A stretch of 64,000 bases of DNA, from contig NZ_PJJM01000091.1 in the NCBI RefSeq assembly GCF_002929805.1, forward strand, positions 1 through 64,000, given 5' to 3'. Made by a program: the position numbers and the translations under genes. The notes below the pieces were generated by a model. It was given only the letters and a program-made list of their open reading frames with translations. It had not been told where the DNA came from and ran no database searches. Below, piece after piece: positions 34,755 to 43,832 of this stretch (position 1 is the first letter of the stretch; every line of letters begins with the position of its first letter). Source of the DNA: Cryobacterium sp. Y50. GTDB lineage: Bacteria; Actinomycetota; Actinomycetes; Actinomycetales; Microbacteriaceae.

Positions 34755-35885
34755 TCAGTCAATGCCGTCGCCGCGAACTTCGGGGTCAGGCGTCTTCATC
34801 GGAGCCGGCACGTCTTTGGGCTTGGCCTTGCGCGGCCCGCGGGGTTTTCGCACCGCGACCGGGCCGGTGCGCACATCGGCTACAACATCGGGCACGGCAG
34901 CTGCGGCCTCTTCGGCCGCGTCGAGTGCTCCCTCAACCGGTTCAATGATCGAGCCATCGATGGTGCCGTCGCCGGTGGTCATGACGACACTGTTGAGCGG
35001 AGTCAGCGGAACACCCATGCCATCCAGGGCCTTCTTCATGTGCAGGCGAAGGTCACGGGCGAAGTCCCACTTGGCTGAGACCCTGGTCTTGACCACGAGC
35101 CGGGTGACGAGGGCTTCGGCCGTGATCGACTCGAGGCCCCAGATCTCCGGCTTTTCGAGGATATACGCGCGCCACTTACGGCTGGAGGCGAGGGCGCTGG
35201 CAACGCGTAGCAGCTCGTCTTGCACGGCCTCCACGTCGGAACTGTAGGGAATGGCGAGATCGATGATGACGCGGGCCCAGCCCTGCGACATGTTGCCGAC
35301 CCGCAGGATCTCACCGTTGCGCACGAACCAGAGCGTGCCGTCGACATCGCGTACCTGCGTGATGCGAATTCCGACCGTTTCTACGACACCGGATGCGAAT
35401 CCCACGTCGACGATATCGCCAACGCCGATCTGATCCTCTACCACCATGAACAGGCCGTTGAGTATGTCCTTGACGATGTTTTGAGCACCGAAACCGAGGC
35501 CGGCACCGATCGCTGCGGTCAGCAGCGCGAAAGAGCCCAGGATTTCCTTGTTCAGGGTGGTGACGATGAGCAACAACGCGGTGATCAGGATGAACACATT
35601 GACGATGTTCGCCAGCACCGCGCCAAGCGTGCGCGAGCGTTGTACGACACGCACAGCAGCCATAGGGGAGACGTTTAGCGCCTGAGTGTCGTCGACCTTC
35701 TGGTTCTTTTTGACGCCGGAGACGATTTGTTGCACGACCCGGCGAATCACGAATTGCAGGGCCCAGCGCAGAGCGAACGCGACAACGATGATAGCCGCAA
35801 TGGCGAAGATCTTTCCGACGTAATCGGTCCACGGAATTTTAGCGATGAAGGTGCCGAGGTTGGCCCAGAAAGTTTCCCAGTTCAT
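34755..35885 (-). CDS. MscS-family small-conductance mechanosensitive channel
   Basis: A 376-residue membrane channel: N-terminal membrane segments including TM3 (GAGLGFGAQNIVKDILNGLFMVVEDQIGVGDIVDVG) and the conserved beta domain with VETVGIRITQVRDVDGTLWFVRNGEI. A variable acidic/Pro-rich C-terminus ends near 34755. ATG 35885 is preferred to a TTG six bases upstream. It releases osmolytes under hypo-osmotic stress. The upstream hairpin separates it from pepN. Confidence 0.94.
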   Translation of the reverse strand: MNWETFWANLGTFIAKIPWTDYVGKIFAIAAIIVVAFALRWALQFVIRRVVQQIVSGVKKNQKVDDTQALNVSPMAAVRVVQRSRTLGAVLANIVNVFILITALLLIVTTLNKEILGSFALLTAAIGAGLGFGAQNIVKDILNGLFMVVEDQIGVGDIVDVGFASGVVETVGIRITQVRDVDGTLWFVRNGEILRVGNMSQGWARVIIDLAIPYSSDVEAVQDELLRVASALASSRKWRAYILEKPEIWGLESITAEALVTRLVVKTRVSAKWDFARDLRLHMKKALDGMGVPLTPLNSVVMTTGDGTIDGSIIEPVEGALDAAEEAAAAVPDVVADVRTGPVAVRKPRGPRKAKPKDVPAPMKTPDPEVRGDGID

Positions 35886-36045
35886 ATCCAAGCCAGTCTA
35901 CCGAGGGCCTCAGCGGTACCCGGGAAGTTGCCCGGGCCAGAGCGGTCGCAGCCCGCCATGCGGCCGACGCGACCCTGCGCCTGTGACGCTGCCAGCGGCA
36001 TCCTCTCGGCATACGTGGGGTTTGCTGTGAACCTCCAAGGTAAAG

Positions 36046-36079
36046 GAGAACCCCGCGACCATCAGGTCGCGGGGTTCTC
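36046..36079. terminator. Perfect 15-bp hairpin terminator downstream of pepN
   Basis: GAGAACCCCGCGACC (36046-36060) pairs fully with GGTCGCGGGGTTCTC (36065-36079) across ATCA. On the minus strand it lies just past the pepN stop and before the mscS promoter. Confidence 0.85.
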
Positions 36080-36097
36080 AGTGCTCGTTGGTACTAA

Positions 36098-38644
36098 TTA
36101 TTCGGCGTCGCGAGCCTGCACCTTGAGCGAGCGCTCGACTCCGGCCAGGTTTTCGACCACGAGGCGGCGCAGGGCGGCCGGCTCGGGGTTCGCATCGAGC
36201 CAGGTCTTTGTCGCATTCGCGAGGGCCTGGTTGTTCAGCGGTGCCGGGTAGAGACCGATCACGAGCTTTTCGCCGATCGAGAAGCTGCGTGCGTCCCAGA
36301 CCCGCTGCAACATCTCGAAATAGGTCGTGACGAACGGCTCGAGCAGCGCCGAATCGTTCACCCGCAGGAACCCGGCGGACGTCGTGCGTACGATGGTTGT
36401 CGCGGCCGTGTCGATGTCGATGAGTGACGACCAGGCGGCGAGCTTGCCCTCGGCAGTAGGGAGGGCAGCCCGGGCCAGAGCGGCCGACTGTGCGCCGGTC
36501 GCCGTGTTGTCTGCCGCGAGGCTCTCGCTGATCTGAGCGGCGTCGGCGCGCCCACCGGCCACGAGGGCGGTGAGGAGCTCCCAGGCCAGGTCGGTGTCGA
36601 CGGTCAGACCATCGAGCACGGTGTTGCCCGAACGCAGCGCCGCCACGTTCTCGAGCTGCGCGGGGGTGGCTGCGACGGCGGCGAAGAACTTCACGAATTG
36701 GAACTGGGCATCGCTGCCGGCCGCCGCGCCCTGCGCGAGCGTCCAGAGTGCGTCAGCGACCTCGGTGGTGGTGGCTTCGCGGTGCGGTTCGGCCACGTAG
36801 TGGCTCGCGGTGAGCACGACCTGGCCGAGCACGGTGCGCAGCGTGGTCGACTCGGTTTCGGTGGCGACATTGTTCAGCACCAGACGCACGAAGTCGCGGG
36901 CCGTGGTTTCGGCGTCGCGGGTGGCGTCCCAGACCGAACCCCAGACCAGAGCGCGGGCGAGCGGGCTCTCAATCGCGGAGAGGTGCTCGAGCGCGACGGC
37001 CTCCGAGGCCGGGTCGAGGCGCACCTTGGCGTAGGTGAGGTCGTCGTCGTTGAGCAGGATCAGGTTGGGACGTTTCTGGCCGACGAGAGCGGGGACATCC
37101 GTTGTAGAACCGTCGACGTCGAGCTCGACCCGGTGCGTGCGCACGAGTTTCTGCGCGTCGTTGAAGGTGTAGAAACCGATGGCGAGACGGTGCGGGCGAA
37201 TGGTGGGGTAGTCGGCGGCGGCGGTCTGCAGCACCGTGAAGCCGGTGATGACGCCCGCTTCATCCGTGGCGATCTCAGGGCGCAGCGTGTTGACGCCGGC
37301 GGTCTCGAGCCAGAAATGCGCCCAGCCGCTGAGGTCACGACCGCTGGCGGCCTCGAGCTCGACCAGCAGGTCGGAAAGCTCGGTGTTGTCCCACTGATGC
37401 TTCTGAAAGTACGATCCGACGCCGGTGAAGAAGGCGTCGATGCCGACCCAGGCGGCGAGTTGCTTGAGTACAGAGCCACCCTTGGCGTAGGTGATGCCGT
37501 CAAAGTTGACGAGTACGTCGTCAAGGTCGCGAATCGTGGCGACGACCGGGTGGGTCGAGGGAAGCTGGTCTTGCTTGTAAGCCCAGCTCTTCTCCATCAC
37601 GGCGAAGGTGGTCCAGGCTTCATGCCACTCGGTGGCCTCGGCGGTGGCGATGGTCGATGCCCACTCGGCGAAGCTCTCGTTGAGCCAGAGGTCGTTCCAC
37701 CAGGTCATGGTGACGAGGTCGCCGAACCACATGTGGGCGAGCTCGTGCAAAATCGTTACAACACGGCGTTCCTTGATGGCGTCGGTCACCTTGGAGCGAA
37801 AGATGTACGTTTCGGTGAAGGTGACCGCGCCGGCGTTCTCCATGGCGCCGGCATTGAATTCCGGAACGAACAGCTGGTCGTACTTGTCGAACGGGTAGGC
37901 GTAACCGAACTTCTCCTCGTAGTAGGCGAAGCCTTGGCGGGTCTTCTCGAGGATGTAGTCGGCGTCGAGGTACTCGCTGAGGCTCTTGCGGCTGAACACG
38001 CCGAGCGGAATGGTGCGTCCGTCGCTCGAGGTCAGTTCGCCGCGCACGACGGCGTACGGGCCGGCGATGAGCGCGGTGATGTAGCTCGAGATCACGTGGG
38101 TCGGTGCAAACGCCCAGGTGCTGGCACCGTTGCCGGCGTCGGTTGGCTCCGGCGTGGTCGAGTTGGAAACAACCTGCCACTGGCTCGGCGCTGTGACGGT
38201 AAAAGCGAATTTCGCCTTGAGGTCGGGCTGCTCGAACACGGCGAAGACGCGGCGAGAGTCGGGCACCTCGAACTGGCTGTAGAGGTAGACCTCGTTGTCG
38301 ACCGGGTCGACGAAGCGGTGCAGGCCTTCACCGGTGTTGGTGTAGAGCGCGTCGGCCACGACAACGAGCTCGTTGTCGGCCTGCAGGCCGTCCAGCTGAA
38401 TGCGGATGCCGTCACTCACGACGGCCGGGTCGAGCGCGGCACCGTTGAGGGTCACCGAGTGCACCATGGCAGTGATGGCATCGATGAAGGTCGAGGCTCC
38501 GGGGGTAGCGGCGAAGCGCACCGTCGTGGTGCTGCCGAACGTGGTGGGGCCGGTAGTGAGGTCGAGCACAACGTTGTAGCTCGCTACCGTGACGAGCGCG
38601 GCGCGCTCTGACGCTTCAAGGCGGGTGAGGTTCTCTCCAGGCAA
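36098..38644 (-). CDS. pepN: Aminopeptidase N (M1 family)
   Basis: A zinc aminopeptidase of 848 residues releasing N-terminal amino acids. The exopeptidase motif GAMEN (in FNAGAMENAG) and zinc site HELAH at 300-304, with downstream Glu in NESFAEW, are intact. The C-terminal ERAP-like helical domain is complete. TTG at 38642-38644, preceded by GGAG, gives the usual PGENLTRLEA start; upstream in-frame codons lack family similarity. It is transcribed alone toward a strong hairpin. Confidence 0.95.
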   Translation of the reverse strand: MPGENLTRLEASERAALVTVASYNVVLDLTTGPTTFGSTTTVRFAATPGASTFIDAITAMVHSVTLNGAALDPAVVSDGIRIQLDGLQADNELVVVADALYTNTGEGLHRFVDPVDNEVYLYSQFEVPDSRRVFAVFEQPDLKAKFAFTVTAPSQWQVVSNSTTPEPTDAGNGASTWAFAPTHVISSYITALIAGPYAVVRGELTSSDGRTIPLGVFSRKSLSEYLDADYILEKTRQGFAYYEEKFGYAYPFDKYDQLFVPEFNAGAMENAGAVTFTETYIFRSKVTDAIKERRVVTILHELAHMWFGDLVTMTWWNDLWLNESFAEWASTIATAEATEWHEAWTTFAVMEKSWAYKQDQLPSTHPVVATIRDLDDVLVNFDGITYAKGGSVLKQLAAWVGIDAFFTGVGSYFQKHQWDNTELSDLLVELEAASGRDLSGWAHFWLETAGVNTLRPEIATDEAGVITGFTVLQTAAADYPTIRPHRLAIGFYTFNDAQKLVRTHRVELDVDGSTTDVPALVGQKRPNLILLNDDDLTYAKVRLDPASEAVALEHLSAIESPLARALVWGSVWDATRDAETTARDFVRLVLNNVATETESTTLRTVLGQVVLTASHYVAEPHREATTTEVADALWTLAQGAAAGSDAQFQFVKFFAAVAATPAQLENVAALRSGNTVLDGLTVDTDLAWELLTALVAGGRADAAQISESLAADNTATGAQSAALARAALPTAEGKLAAWSSLIDIDTAATTIVRTTSAGFLRVNDSALLEPFVTTYFEMLQRVWDARSFSIGEKLVIGLYPAPLNNQALANATKTWLDANPEPAALRRLVVENLAGVERSLKVQARDAE

Positions 38645-38757
38645 CTTAGTTCTCCAATTCGATTCACGATTCGATTCGCGACGGATTCCATTTGGAACGG
38701 TGAAGCTCTGGCGCTCGTGGCGCCATCGCACCCCGCAAGCCTAACCATGATTACAAT

Positions 38758-39774
38758 GTGGGCATGAGAGCGAGCACCGATCCCGGCGTCGCGACCGCTG
38801 AACGCTACCGAGCCTTCGCTGAGGTTGAAGCCCGCGGAATGAGCGCCTGTTACGAACGCTGGGCCGCTGGGGTTGCGGCTGATCCTGAGATAGTGAAACT
38901 GATCGATCTGCTGCCGCCGGTCAAACGGCAACCGAACCTAGTGTTCAGCGCGGCCCGGTTGCACGGGGCCGTGGTGGGGGAGTATCCGGCTTTCGCGGCC
39001 TGGCTGCGCGAGCACTGGGCGCTCGTCGCCGCCACCTGTCTGACCCATGCCACTCAGACGAATGAACCCGGTCGGTGCGCTGTGCTGTTGCCGGCCCTGG
39101 CGGCGCTCGCCGGGCCCCTCGCGATCATCGAAGTTGGGGCATCCGCCGGTCTCTGCCTGCACCCCGATCGGTACAGCTACCGATATCGGTTTGCTGATGG
39201 CGGCGAGCGGATGCTGCACCCGAGAGACAGGGCGAACCCGGTGGTGCTCGACTGCGACGTGAGCGGTCCGGTGCCGCTGCCCGAGCGGATGCCCGAGATC
39301 GTGTGGCGGGCCGGAATCGACCTTCATCCCCTCGACGTCTGCAGCGACGCGGACGTAGCCTGGCTCGATGCGCTGATCTGGCCGGAACATGACGACCGTC
39401 GATCCCGGCTGCGCGCCGCGGTTGCCGTGGCCCGCCAGGAGCCGGTCGAGATCGTGCGGGGGGACCTCAATGCTCAGATCGAGGCGCTCGTTGCCCGGGC
39501 ACCGGCCGGGGCAACCGTTGTCGTGTTCCACACCGCGGTGCTCGCCTACCTGAACGCAACCGACCGCGGCCGGTTCGCCGCGCAGATGACCCGACTGCCG
39601 GTGCGCTGGTTGTCGAACGAGGGGCAGAGCGTGGTGCCCGGGGTGTTGGAGCGGCTTGGGGAGGCGCCGGCGCCGTCACATTCAATTCCGGCTTCCGCTT
39701 TCATTCTTGCCCTGGACGGTGAGCCGATCGCCCTGACCCAGCCACACGGCCGGTCATTACACTGGCTCGGGTGA
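38758..39774 (+). CDS. DUF2332 domain-containing protein
   Basis: A 338-residue protein of the DUF2332 family: YRAFAEVEARGMSACYERWAAGVAADPEIVKLIDLLPPVKRQPNLVFSAARLHG at the N-terminus, IIEVGASAGLCLHPDRYSY with a SAM-type GxSxG-like loop in the middle, and VVVFHTAVLAYL near the end. The family is widespread in actinobacteria with no proven role; a methyltransferase-like fold has been suggested by the central motif. GTG 38758 or ATG 38764 could be the start. The C-terminus overlaps the convergent AAA gene by 18 bp. Confidence 0.88.
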   Translation: MGMRASTDPGVATAERYRAFAEVEARGMSACYERWAAGVAADPEIVKLIDLLPPVKRQPNLVFSAARLHGAVVGEYPAFAAWLREHWALVAATCLTHATQTNEPGRCAVLLPALAALAGPLAIIEVGASAGLCLHPDRYSYRYRFADGGERMLHPRDRANPVVLDCDVSGPVPLPERMPEIVWRAGIDLHPLDVCSDADVAWLDALIWPEHDDRRSRLRAAVAVARQEPVEIVRGDLNAQIEALVARAPAGATVVVFHTAVLAYLNATDRGRFAAQMTRLPVRWLSNEGQSVVPGVLERLGEAPAPSHSIPASAFILALDGEPIALTQPHGRSLHWLG

Positions 39775-41319
39775 GTCCGCGGAGGGCTCGGGCGTCGGCT
39801 CCGCTGTCAACGGCGCCGCGCTACCCGTTGCCCAGCCGAAGGAGGCGGATTGGCGCGTCATCACGGCCGCCGCATCGTGCATCGAAACGTAGCTTCCGCT
39901 GTTCGGCCCATCGCTTGGCTCCTCATCGGGCTGCCAGCGCGGGGTTTCGCTGCTGCGGGTGCCCAGGAGCCGTCGGGTGAGGGATTCGCCCGCCGACAAC
40001 AGATCGTCGAGGGCGATCTGCAGGTCGTCGTCGTCGACGGTGTCGGCGCGGAGGGCAGCGCGAAGCACGGCCCGACGAATCAATTCCTTTGCGAAAGAGC
40101 CCGTCACGCCCTCTGCACGGCGGGCAGCGGCGTCGAGGGCGGCCGGGGTGAACGGCAGCCTTCCCGCATAGCGCCGGAACAGCCGCTCGCGTTCGGCAAG
40201 GGCGGGCAATGGAACTTCGACGGCGAGGTCGACCCGGCCTGGCCGTTCGGCAAGGGCGCGCTCGAGCACCTCGACCCGATTGGTGGTCATGACGAACGCC
40301 ACATCGGCGTCGCCGTCGAGTCCGTCAAGGGCGTCGAGCACCTCGAACAGCAGGGGTTGCGGAGTGGCGTTACGCTGCATCGCGACCAGGTCGATGTCTT
40401 CCAGCACGACGATCGACGGCGCAAAGGTGCGCGCGATCTCGGCAGCCGCAGCAATGTGCACGATGCTGGTACCGGTGAGCAGCACGGCGGTGATGCCCGG
40501 TGTTTCGCTGAGCAGGTGGCGCACAGTGAGGGTTTTGCCGGTGCCGGGAGGCCCGTAGAGCAGCACACCGCGCTTCAAATGTTGCCCGGCGGCGAGCAAG
40601 ACCTGGCGCTGCTCGCCGATTCCGATGACGTGGTCGGTGATGGTGCCGAGGATGCCCTCCGGCAGCACGATGGCGGCCGTCGGTACGACGGGTCGTTCCA
40701 GAAAGGTGATTCCGGCTCCGGATCCGTATTCGGTTTGCACGAACGAGAGCACCTGCCCGCGCAGCACGCTGTGCTCGATCATGAGTGCGCGCAGGTGCTC
40801 CAGAAAACCGGTGACCGTGTGCGGCGACTCGGCCATGATTTCGAGCTCGGCCGTATTGCGCCCGAATTGCGGATTCGCGGCGCGTTGCAGCACCGCGATC
40901 GGCTGATCGTCAAAGCGGATGAGTCGGAGGCCGAATGAGACGACCTGGCGGGTTGTCGTCGGTCCGGTCGCCCGGGCCGAGTAGTCCACAGGACCGGGCC
41001 CGAAGCCCTGTAACGGGCTGGCCACGAGCTCGGACAGCGTCGAATGAAACCGCTGCTGCCCGCCCGATACACCCAGAAGCGCGGCCGGATCCACGCTGGC
41101 CAACGTGCTCAGGGCGATGTCCGCGTCGACTAGGCGATGATCGGTCAGGGTCTCCGACACGACCGGCAACCTCGACGCGTTGGCGCCGAGAAAGGCGCTG
41201 ATGCGATCGCCGAGTGGTGTCAGGCCCGAACCGGCCCGGTTATCCGCCGCAGATACGACCCGTTCCATGAAGTGTTTGAAGGCGCGCACGACGTCTCGGT
41301 CGAAAGTGTCCTCGGTCAT
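39757..41319 (-). CDS. AAA+ ATPase with unique N-terminal domain
   Basis: A 520-residue protein with one AAA+ domain: Walker A GPPGTGKT (256-263), Walker B IVVLEDID, sensor-type TTNR and the arginine region ERPGRVDLAVEVPLP. An N-terminal domain of about 240 residues has no motif that I recognise. The C-terminal ~60 residues are acidic and Pro/Ser-rich. It is related in the ATPase core to Cdc48/FtsH-like enzymes but has no protease motif. It could be a stand-alone remodelling ATPase; partner unknown. Co-orientation with the lipoprotein upstream is loose. Confidence 0.85.
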   Translation of the reverse strand: MTEDTFDRDVVRAFKHFMERVVSAADNRAGSGLTPLGDRISAFLGANASRLPVVSETLTDHRLVDADIALSTLASVDPAALLGVSGGQQRFHSTLSELVASPLQGFGPGPVDYSARATGPTTTRQVVSFGLRLIRFDDQPIAVLQRAANPQFGRNTAELEIMAESPHTVTGFLEHLRALMIEHSVLRGQVLSFVQTEYGSGAGITFLERPVVPTAAIVLPEGILGTITDHVIGIGEQRQVLLAAGQHLKRGVLLYGPPGTGKTLTVRHLLSETPGITAVLLTGTSIVHIAAAAEIARTFAPSIVVLEDIDLVAMQRNATPQPLLFEVLDALDGLDGDADVAFVMTTNRVEVLERALAERPGRVDLAVEVPLPALAERERLFRRYAGRLPFTPAALDAAARRAEGVTGSFAKELIRRAVLRAALRADTVDDDDLQIALDDLLSAGESLTRRLLGTRSSETPRWQPDEEPSDGPNSGSYVSMHDAAAVMTRQSASFGWATGSAAPLTAEPTPEPSADSPEPV

Positions 41320-41352
41320 GTCGTTCTCCTGTCGTTGTAGCGCAGTAGGAGG

Positions 41353-42099
41353 CTAGCGGGCTTGGGCGATGATTGCTTCGGAGACAGCGACAGCGACAGC
41401 GACAGCGACCGCGTCGGTACGTGACTCGACCTGGTACGCCGACTGGCCGAGCGAAAAGATCACGGTGCAGTACGACGAGGTGTCGGTGCAGATCTGCACG
41501 GCGTGCTCGCCGTCGACGGCGCCTTCCAACGCAATCTGCGGCAGGGCAGCCTGGCTGTCGGGAGTGGAGATCATCGTGTCGACGATGCTGGCGAGGTCAT
41601 AGCCGACCGTGATCGAGGTGCCGTTGACACCAGCGGCGTCAACGTAGCAGGTGAAGACCCCCGCGGTCTGTGTCACGTACCGGTCGAACCAGATCGGGTC
41701 CATGCTCGACGAATCGCAGATTTCGTAGTCGAGGGCGTCGACACCAAGTGCCATCGCACTACCCTGCGACTTGAGCGCGCCGGTGCAGGCGGGTTCCCGT
41801 TCGACCAGGTCTACCGCCGGCCAGACCAGGTGGCTGGGCACGGCATACTCGGTGAGGGCCATCCCCGGCTGCGTCGCGGCCACCGGGGTCGGCATACTTT
41901 CGTCGGCGGGGGCCAACGCGCCGGCCACGGTATCGAGGGTGGCAACATCGTCACAGGTGTAGACACCCGTGGTAGCGGCAAGTTCTGTCGGCCCCGCGCT
42001 CGCTGACCTTGGCGGCCCTGCGACGGGCCCGGCCGCGCATCCGCTGAGAGCGACGAGAGCGAGAAAAACGGTCGGCGTGATCAGACGGCGGTGTAGCAT
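41353..42099 (-). CDS. Secreted lipoprotein with C-terminal Val-Ala repeat
   Basis: ATG 42097-42099 opens a signal peptide with lipobox LSGC. The 248-residue product has a Cys-containing mature domain (YTCDDVATLDTVAGALAP, PACTGALKSQG, EICDSSS). Near the C-terminus a run of AVAVAVAV is encoded by four GACAGC units (41383-41406, plus strand). A longer N-terminus in the same frame lacks any signal-peptide logic. Its neighbours are unrelated; function unknown. Confidence 0.76.
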   Translation of the reverse strand: MLHRRLITPTVFLALVALSGCAAGPVAGPPRSASAGPTELAATTGVYTCDDVATLDTVAGALAPADESMPTPVAATQPGMALTEYAVPSHLVWPAVDLVEREPACTGALKSQGSAMALGVDALDYEICDSSSMDPIWFDRYVTQTAGVFTCYVDAAGVNGTSITVGYDLASIVDTMISTPDSQAALPQIALEGAVDGEHAVQICTDTSSYCTVIFSLGQSAYQVESRTDAVAVAVAVAVSEAIIAQAR

Positions 42100-42249
42100 G
42101 CGGTCAGCCTCACAGGGGCAATTTTTGCCGCATGACCTGAGGTTTACTCGACATCTTTGAGTCCTCGCCATGGGCGCGATCCGGTCAGGGAAGGGTTGGT
42201 CCAACTATGTGGCCGCCTGGGGTACACCCCAGTGGTCGACGGCCAGGTG

Positions 42250-43791
42250 CTACCAGGCGCCGGGCTTGTAGTCCTTCAGAAAGACGCCGTAGACGTCTTC
42301 GCCGTCCTCGCCGCGCACGATCGGGTCGTACACCCGGGCGGCGCCGTCGACCAGGTCGAGCGGAGCGTGAAAACCCTCCTCGGCCAGGCGCACCTTGGTG
42401 GGGTGTGGGCGTTCGTCGGTGATCCAGCCGGTATCGACGCTGGTCATAAGAATGCCGTCTTCCAGCATCTCCTTCGCGCTGGTGCGGGTGAGCATGTTCA
42501 GGGCCGCTTTGGCCATATTGGTATGCGGGTGGCCGGGGCCCTTGTAGCCGCGACCAAACACGCCCTCCATCGCCGACACGTTCACAATATAAGTACGTCG
42601 GGCCGCGGATGCTGTGAGCGAGGCCCGCAGACGGCTCACCAGCAGAAATGGTGCCGTCGTGTTGCACAACTGCACTTCGAGCATCTCGAGCGGATCCACA
42701 TCTTCGACGTTGGCTGTCCAACTGTTCACGTCGTGCAGGTCGGGAACAAGCCCGCCGGCGTCAATGGCGGTGCCAGCGGCGAGACGCTCCAGCGACGAAG
42801 ACCCGGCGGCGAGTGCCAGCCGGGTGAGATCATCCGCTGTAAGGGCACCGGCACCGGCCGCCGTCGTGAGCAGCGGATGCCCGGAGACCGATGCAGCCAG
42901 GGCGAGCGGATGCGCATCGTTGGTGTGGCCGAACGACACGATCTCGGGCAGGGGGCCGTCGGGCAGCGGAGCATCCTCGGCCTCAACCAGCAGGGAGTAC
43001 GAGCCGCGCGAGCGTCGCACGGTCTGCGCTGCATTGTTGATGAGAATGTCGAGCGGGCCCTGGGCAGCGACCGAATCAGCCAGGGCGATCACCTGGGCCG
43101 GGTCTCGCAGGTCGATGCCGACGATGCGCAGGCGGTGCAGCCAATCCTTGGAGTCGTCCATAGCGGCGAAGCGGCGCACGGCGTCGCGCGGAAACCGGGT
43201 GGTGACGGTGGTGTGGGCACCGTCGCGCAACAGGCGCAGAGCGATGTACATGCCGATCTTGGCGCGGCCGCCGGTGAGCAGTGCGCGCTTGCCGGTGAGG
43301 TCGGTGCGCGCGTCGCGTTTGGCGTGGCTCGAGAGGGCGCAGCTCGGGCAAAGCTGGTGGTAGAACGCGTCGACCACGGTGTATTTCTGCTTGCAGATAT
43401 AACAGGCGCGCGGAACGAGCAGCTTACCGGCGGTCGCCGTGCTGGTACCAAGAGAGAGCTGGGCGCCGCGGGTCTCGTCGTCGATGCGGGTGGGCGCGCC
43501 GGTGGCGGTGGCGGCGATGACGCTACGATCGGCGTCGGCGATGACCGCGCGTTTCTCCAGGCGCCGCGACATCTTGACCGACTTGAACATCTTGGCGGTC
43601 GCCTGGCGCACGGTGACGAAGTCGGCGCTGTCCGGGTCCACGTCGCTGAGGGAGGCGAGCACCCGCAGGGTCACTTCGAGGTCGTGCGGGTCGATTCCGG
43701 CGAATTCAAGGGCCGGCGCGCTGCATTTAGCTGCGCTCGCGTTGGTGGGCGCAGTGTTGGTGGGCGCAGTGGTGGGGGGCGCGGTGGTCAT
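42250..43791 (-). CDS. SDR-family oxidoreductase with N-terminal zinc-ribbon, atypical catalytic site
   Basis: A 513-residue protein. Residues 130-151 carry C-x2-C-x14-C-x2-C (PRACYIC and LCPSC), a probable zinc site. A Rossmann domain follows (TGGRAKIG at 173-180, NNAAQ), and then GPGHPHTNMAKAALNM. In place of YxxxK the sequence is T424-x3-K428, so the usual catalytic Tyr is replaced. C-terminal ~80 residues complete an SDR fold. This variant family appears in diverse organisms without a well-defined reaction. It is transcribed with no clear partner; the MHS transporter starts 1.6 kb away on the same strand. Confidence 0.82.
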   Translation of the reverse strand: MTTAPPTTAPTNTAPTNASAAKCSAPALEFAGIDPHDLEVTLRVLASLSDVDPDSADFVTVRQATAKMFKSVKMSRRLEKRAVIADADRSVIAATATGAPTRIDDETRGAQLSLGTSTATAGKLLVPRACYICKQKYTVVDAFYHQLCPSCALSSHAKRDARTDLTGKRALLTGGRAKIGMYIALRLLRDGAHTTVTTRFPRDAVRRFAAMDDSKDWLHRLRIVGIDLRDPAQVIALADSVAAQGPLDILINNAAQTVRRSRGSYSLLVEAEDAPLPDGPLPEIVSFGHTNDAHPLALAASVSGHPLLTTAAGAGALTADDLTRLALAAGSSSLERLAAGTAIDAGGLVPDLHDVNSWTANVEDVDPLEMLEVQLCNTTAPFLLVSRLRASLTASAARRTYIVNVSAMEGVFGRGYKGPGHPHTNMAKAALNMLTRTSAKEMLEDGILMTSVDTGWITDERPHPTKVRLAEEGFHAPLDLVDGAARVYDPIVRGEDGEDVYGVFLKDYKPGAW

Positions 43792-43832
43792 TCGCGAATT
43801 CTACGCGGGGCGACTGTGAGCATCCGTTTTAT

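Noticed and set aside
36698..38611. Long plus-strand open frame (637 codons) opposite pepN
   Set aside because: pepN on the minus strand carries intact GAMEN and HELAH motifs; the opposite frame is Gly/Arg/His-rich with no domain, a typical GC-rich antisense shadow.
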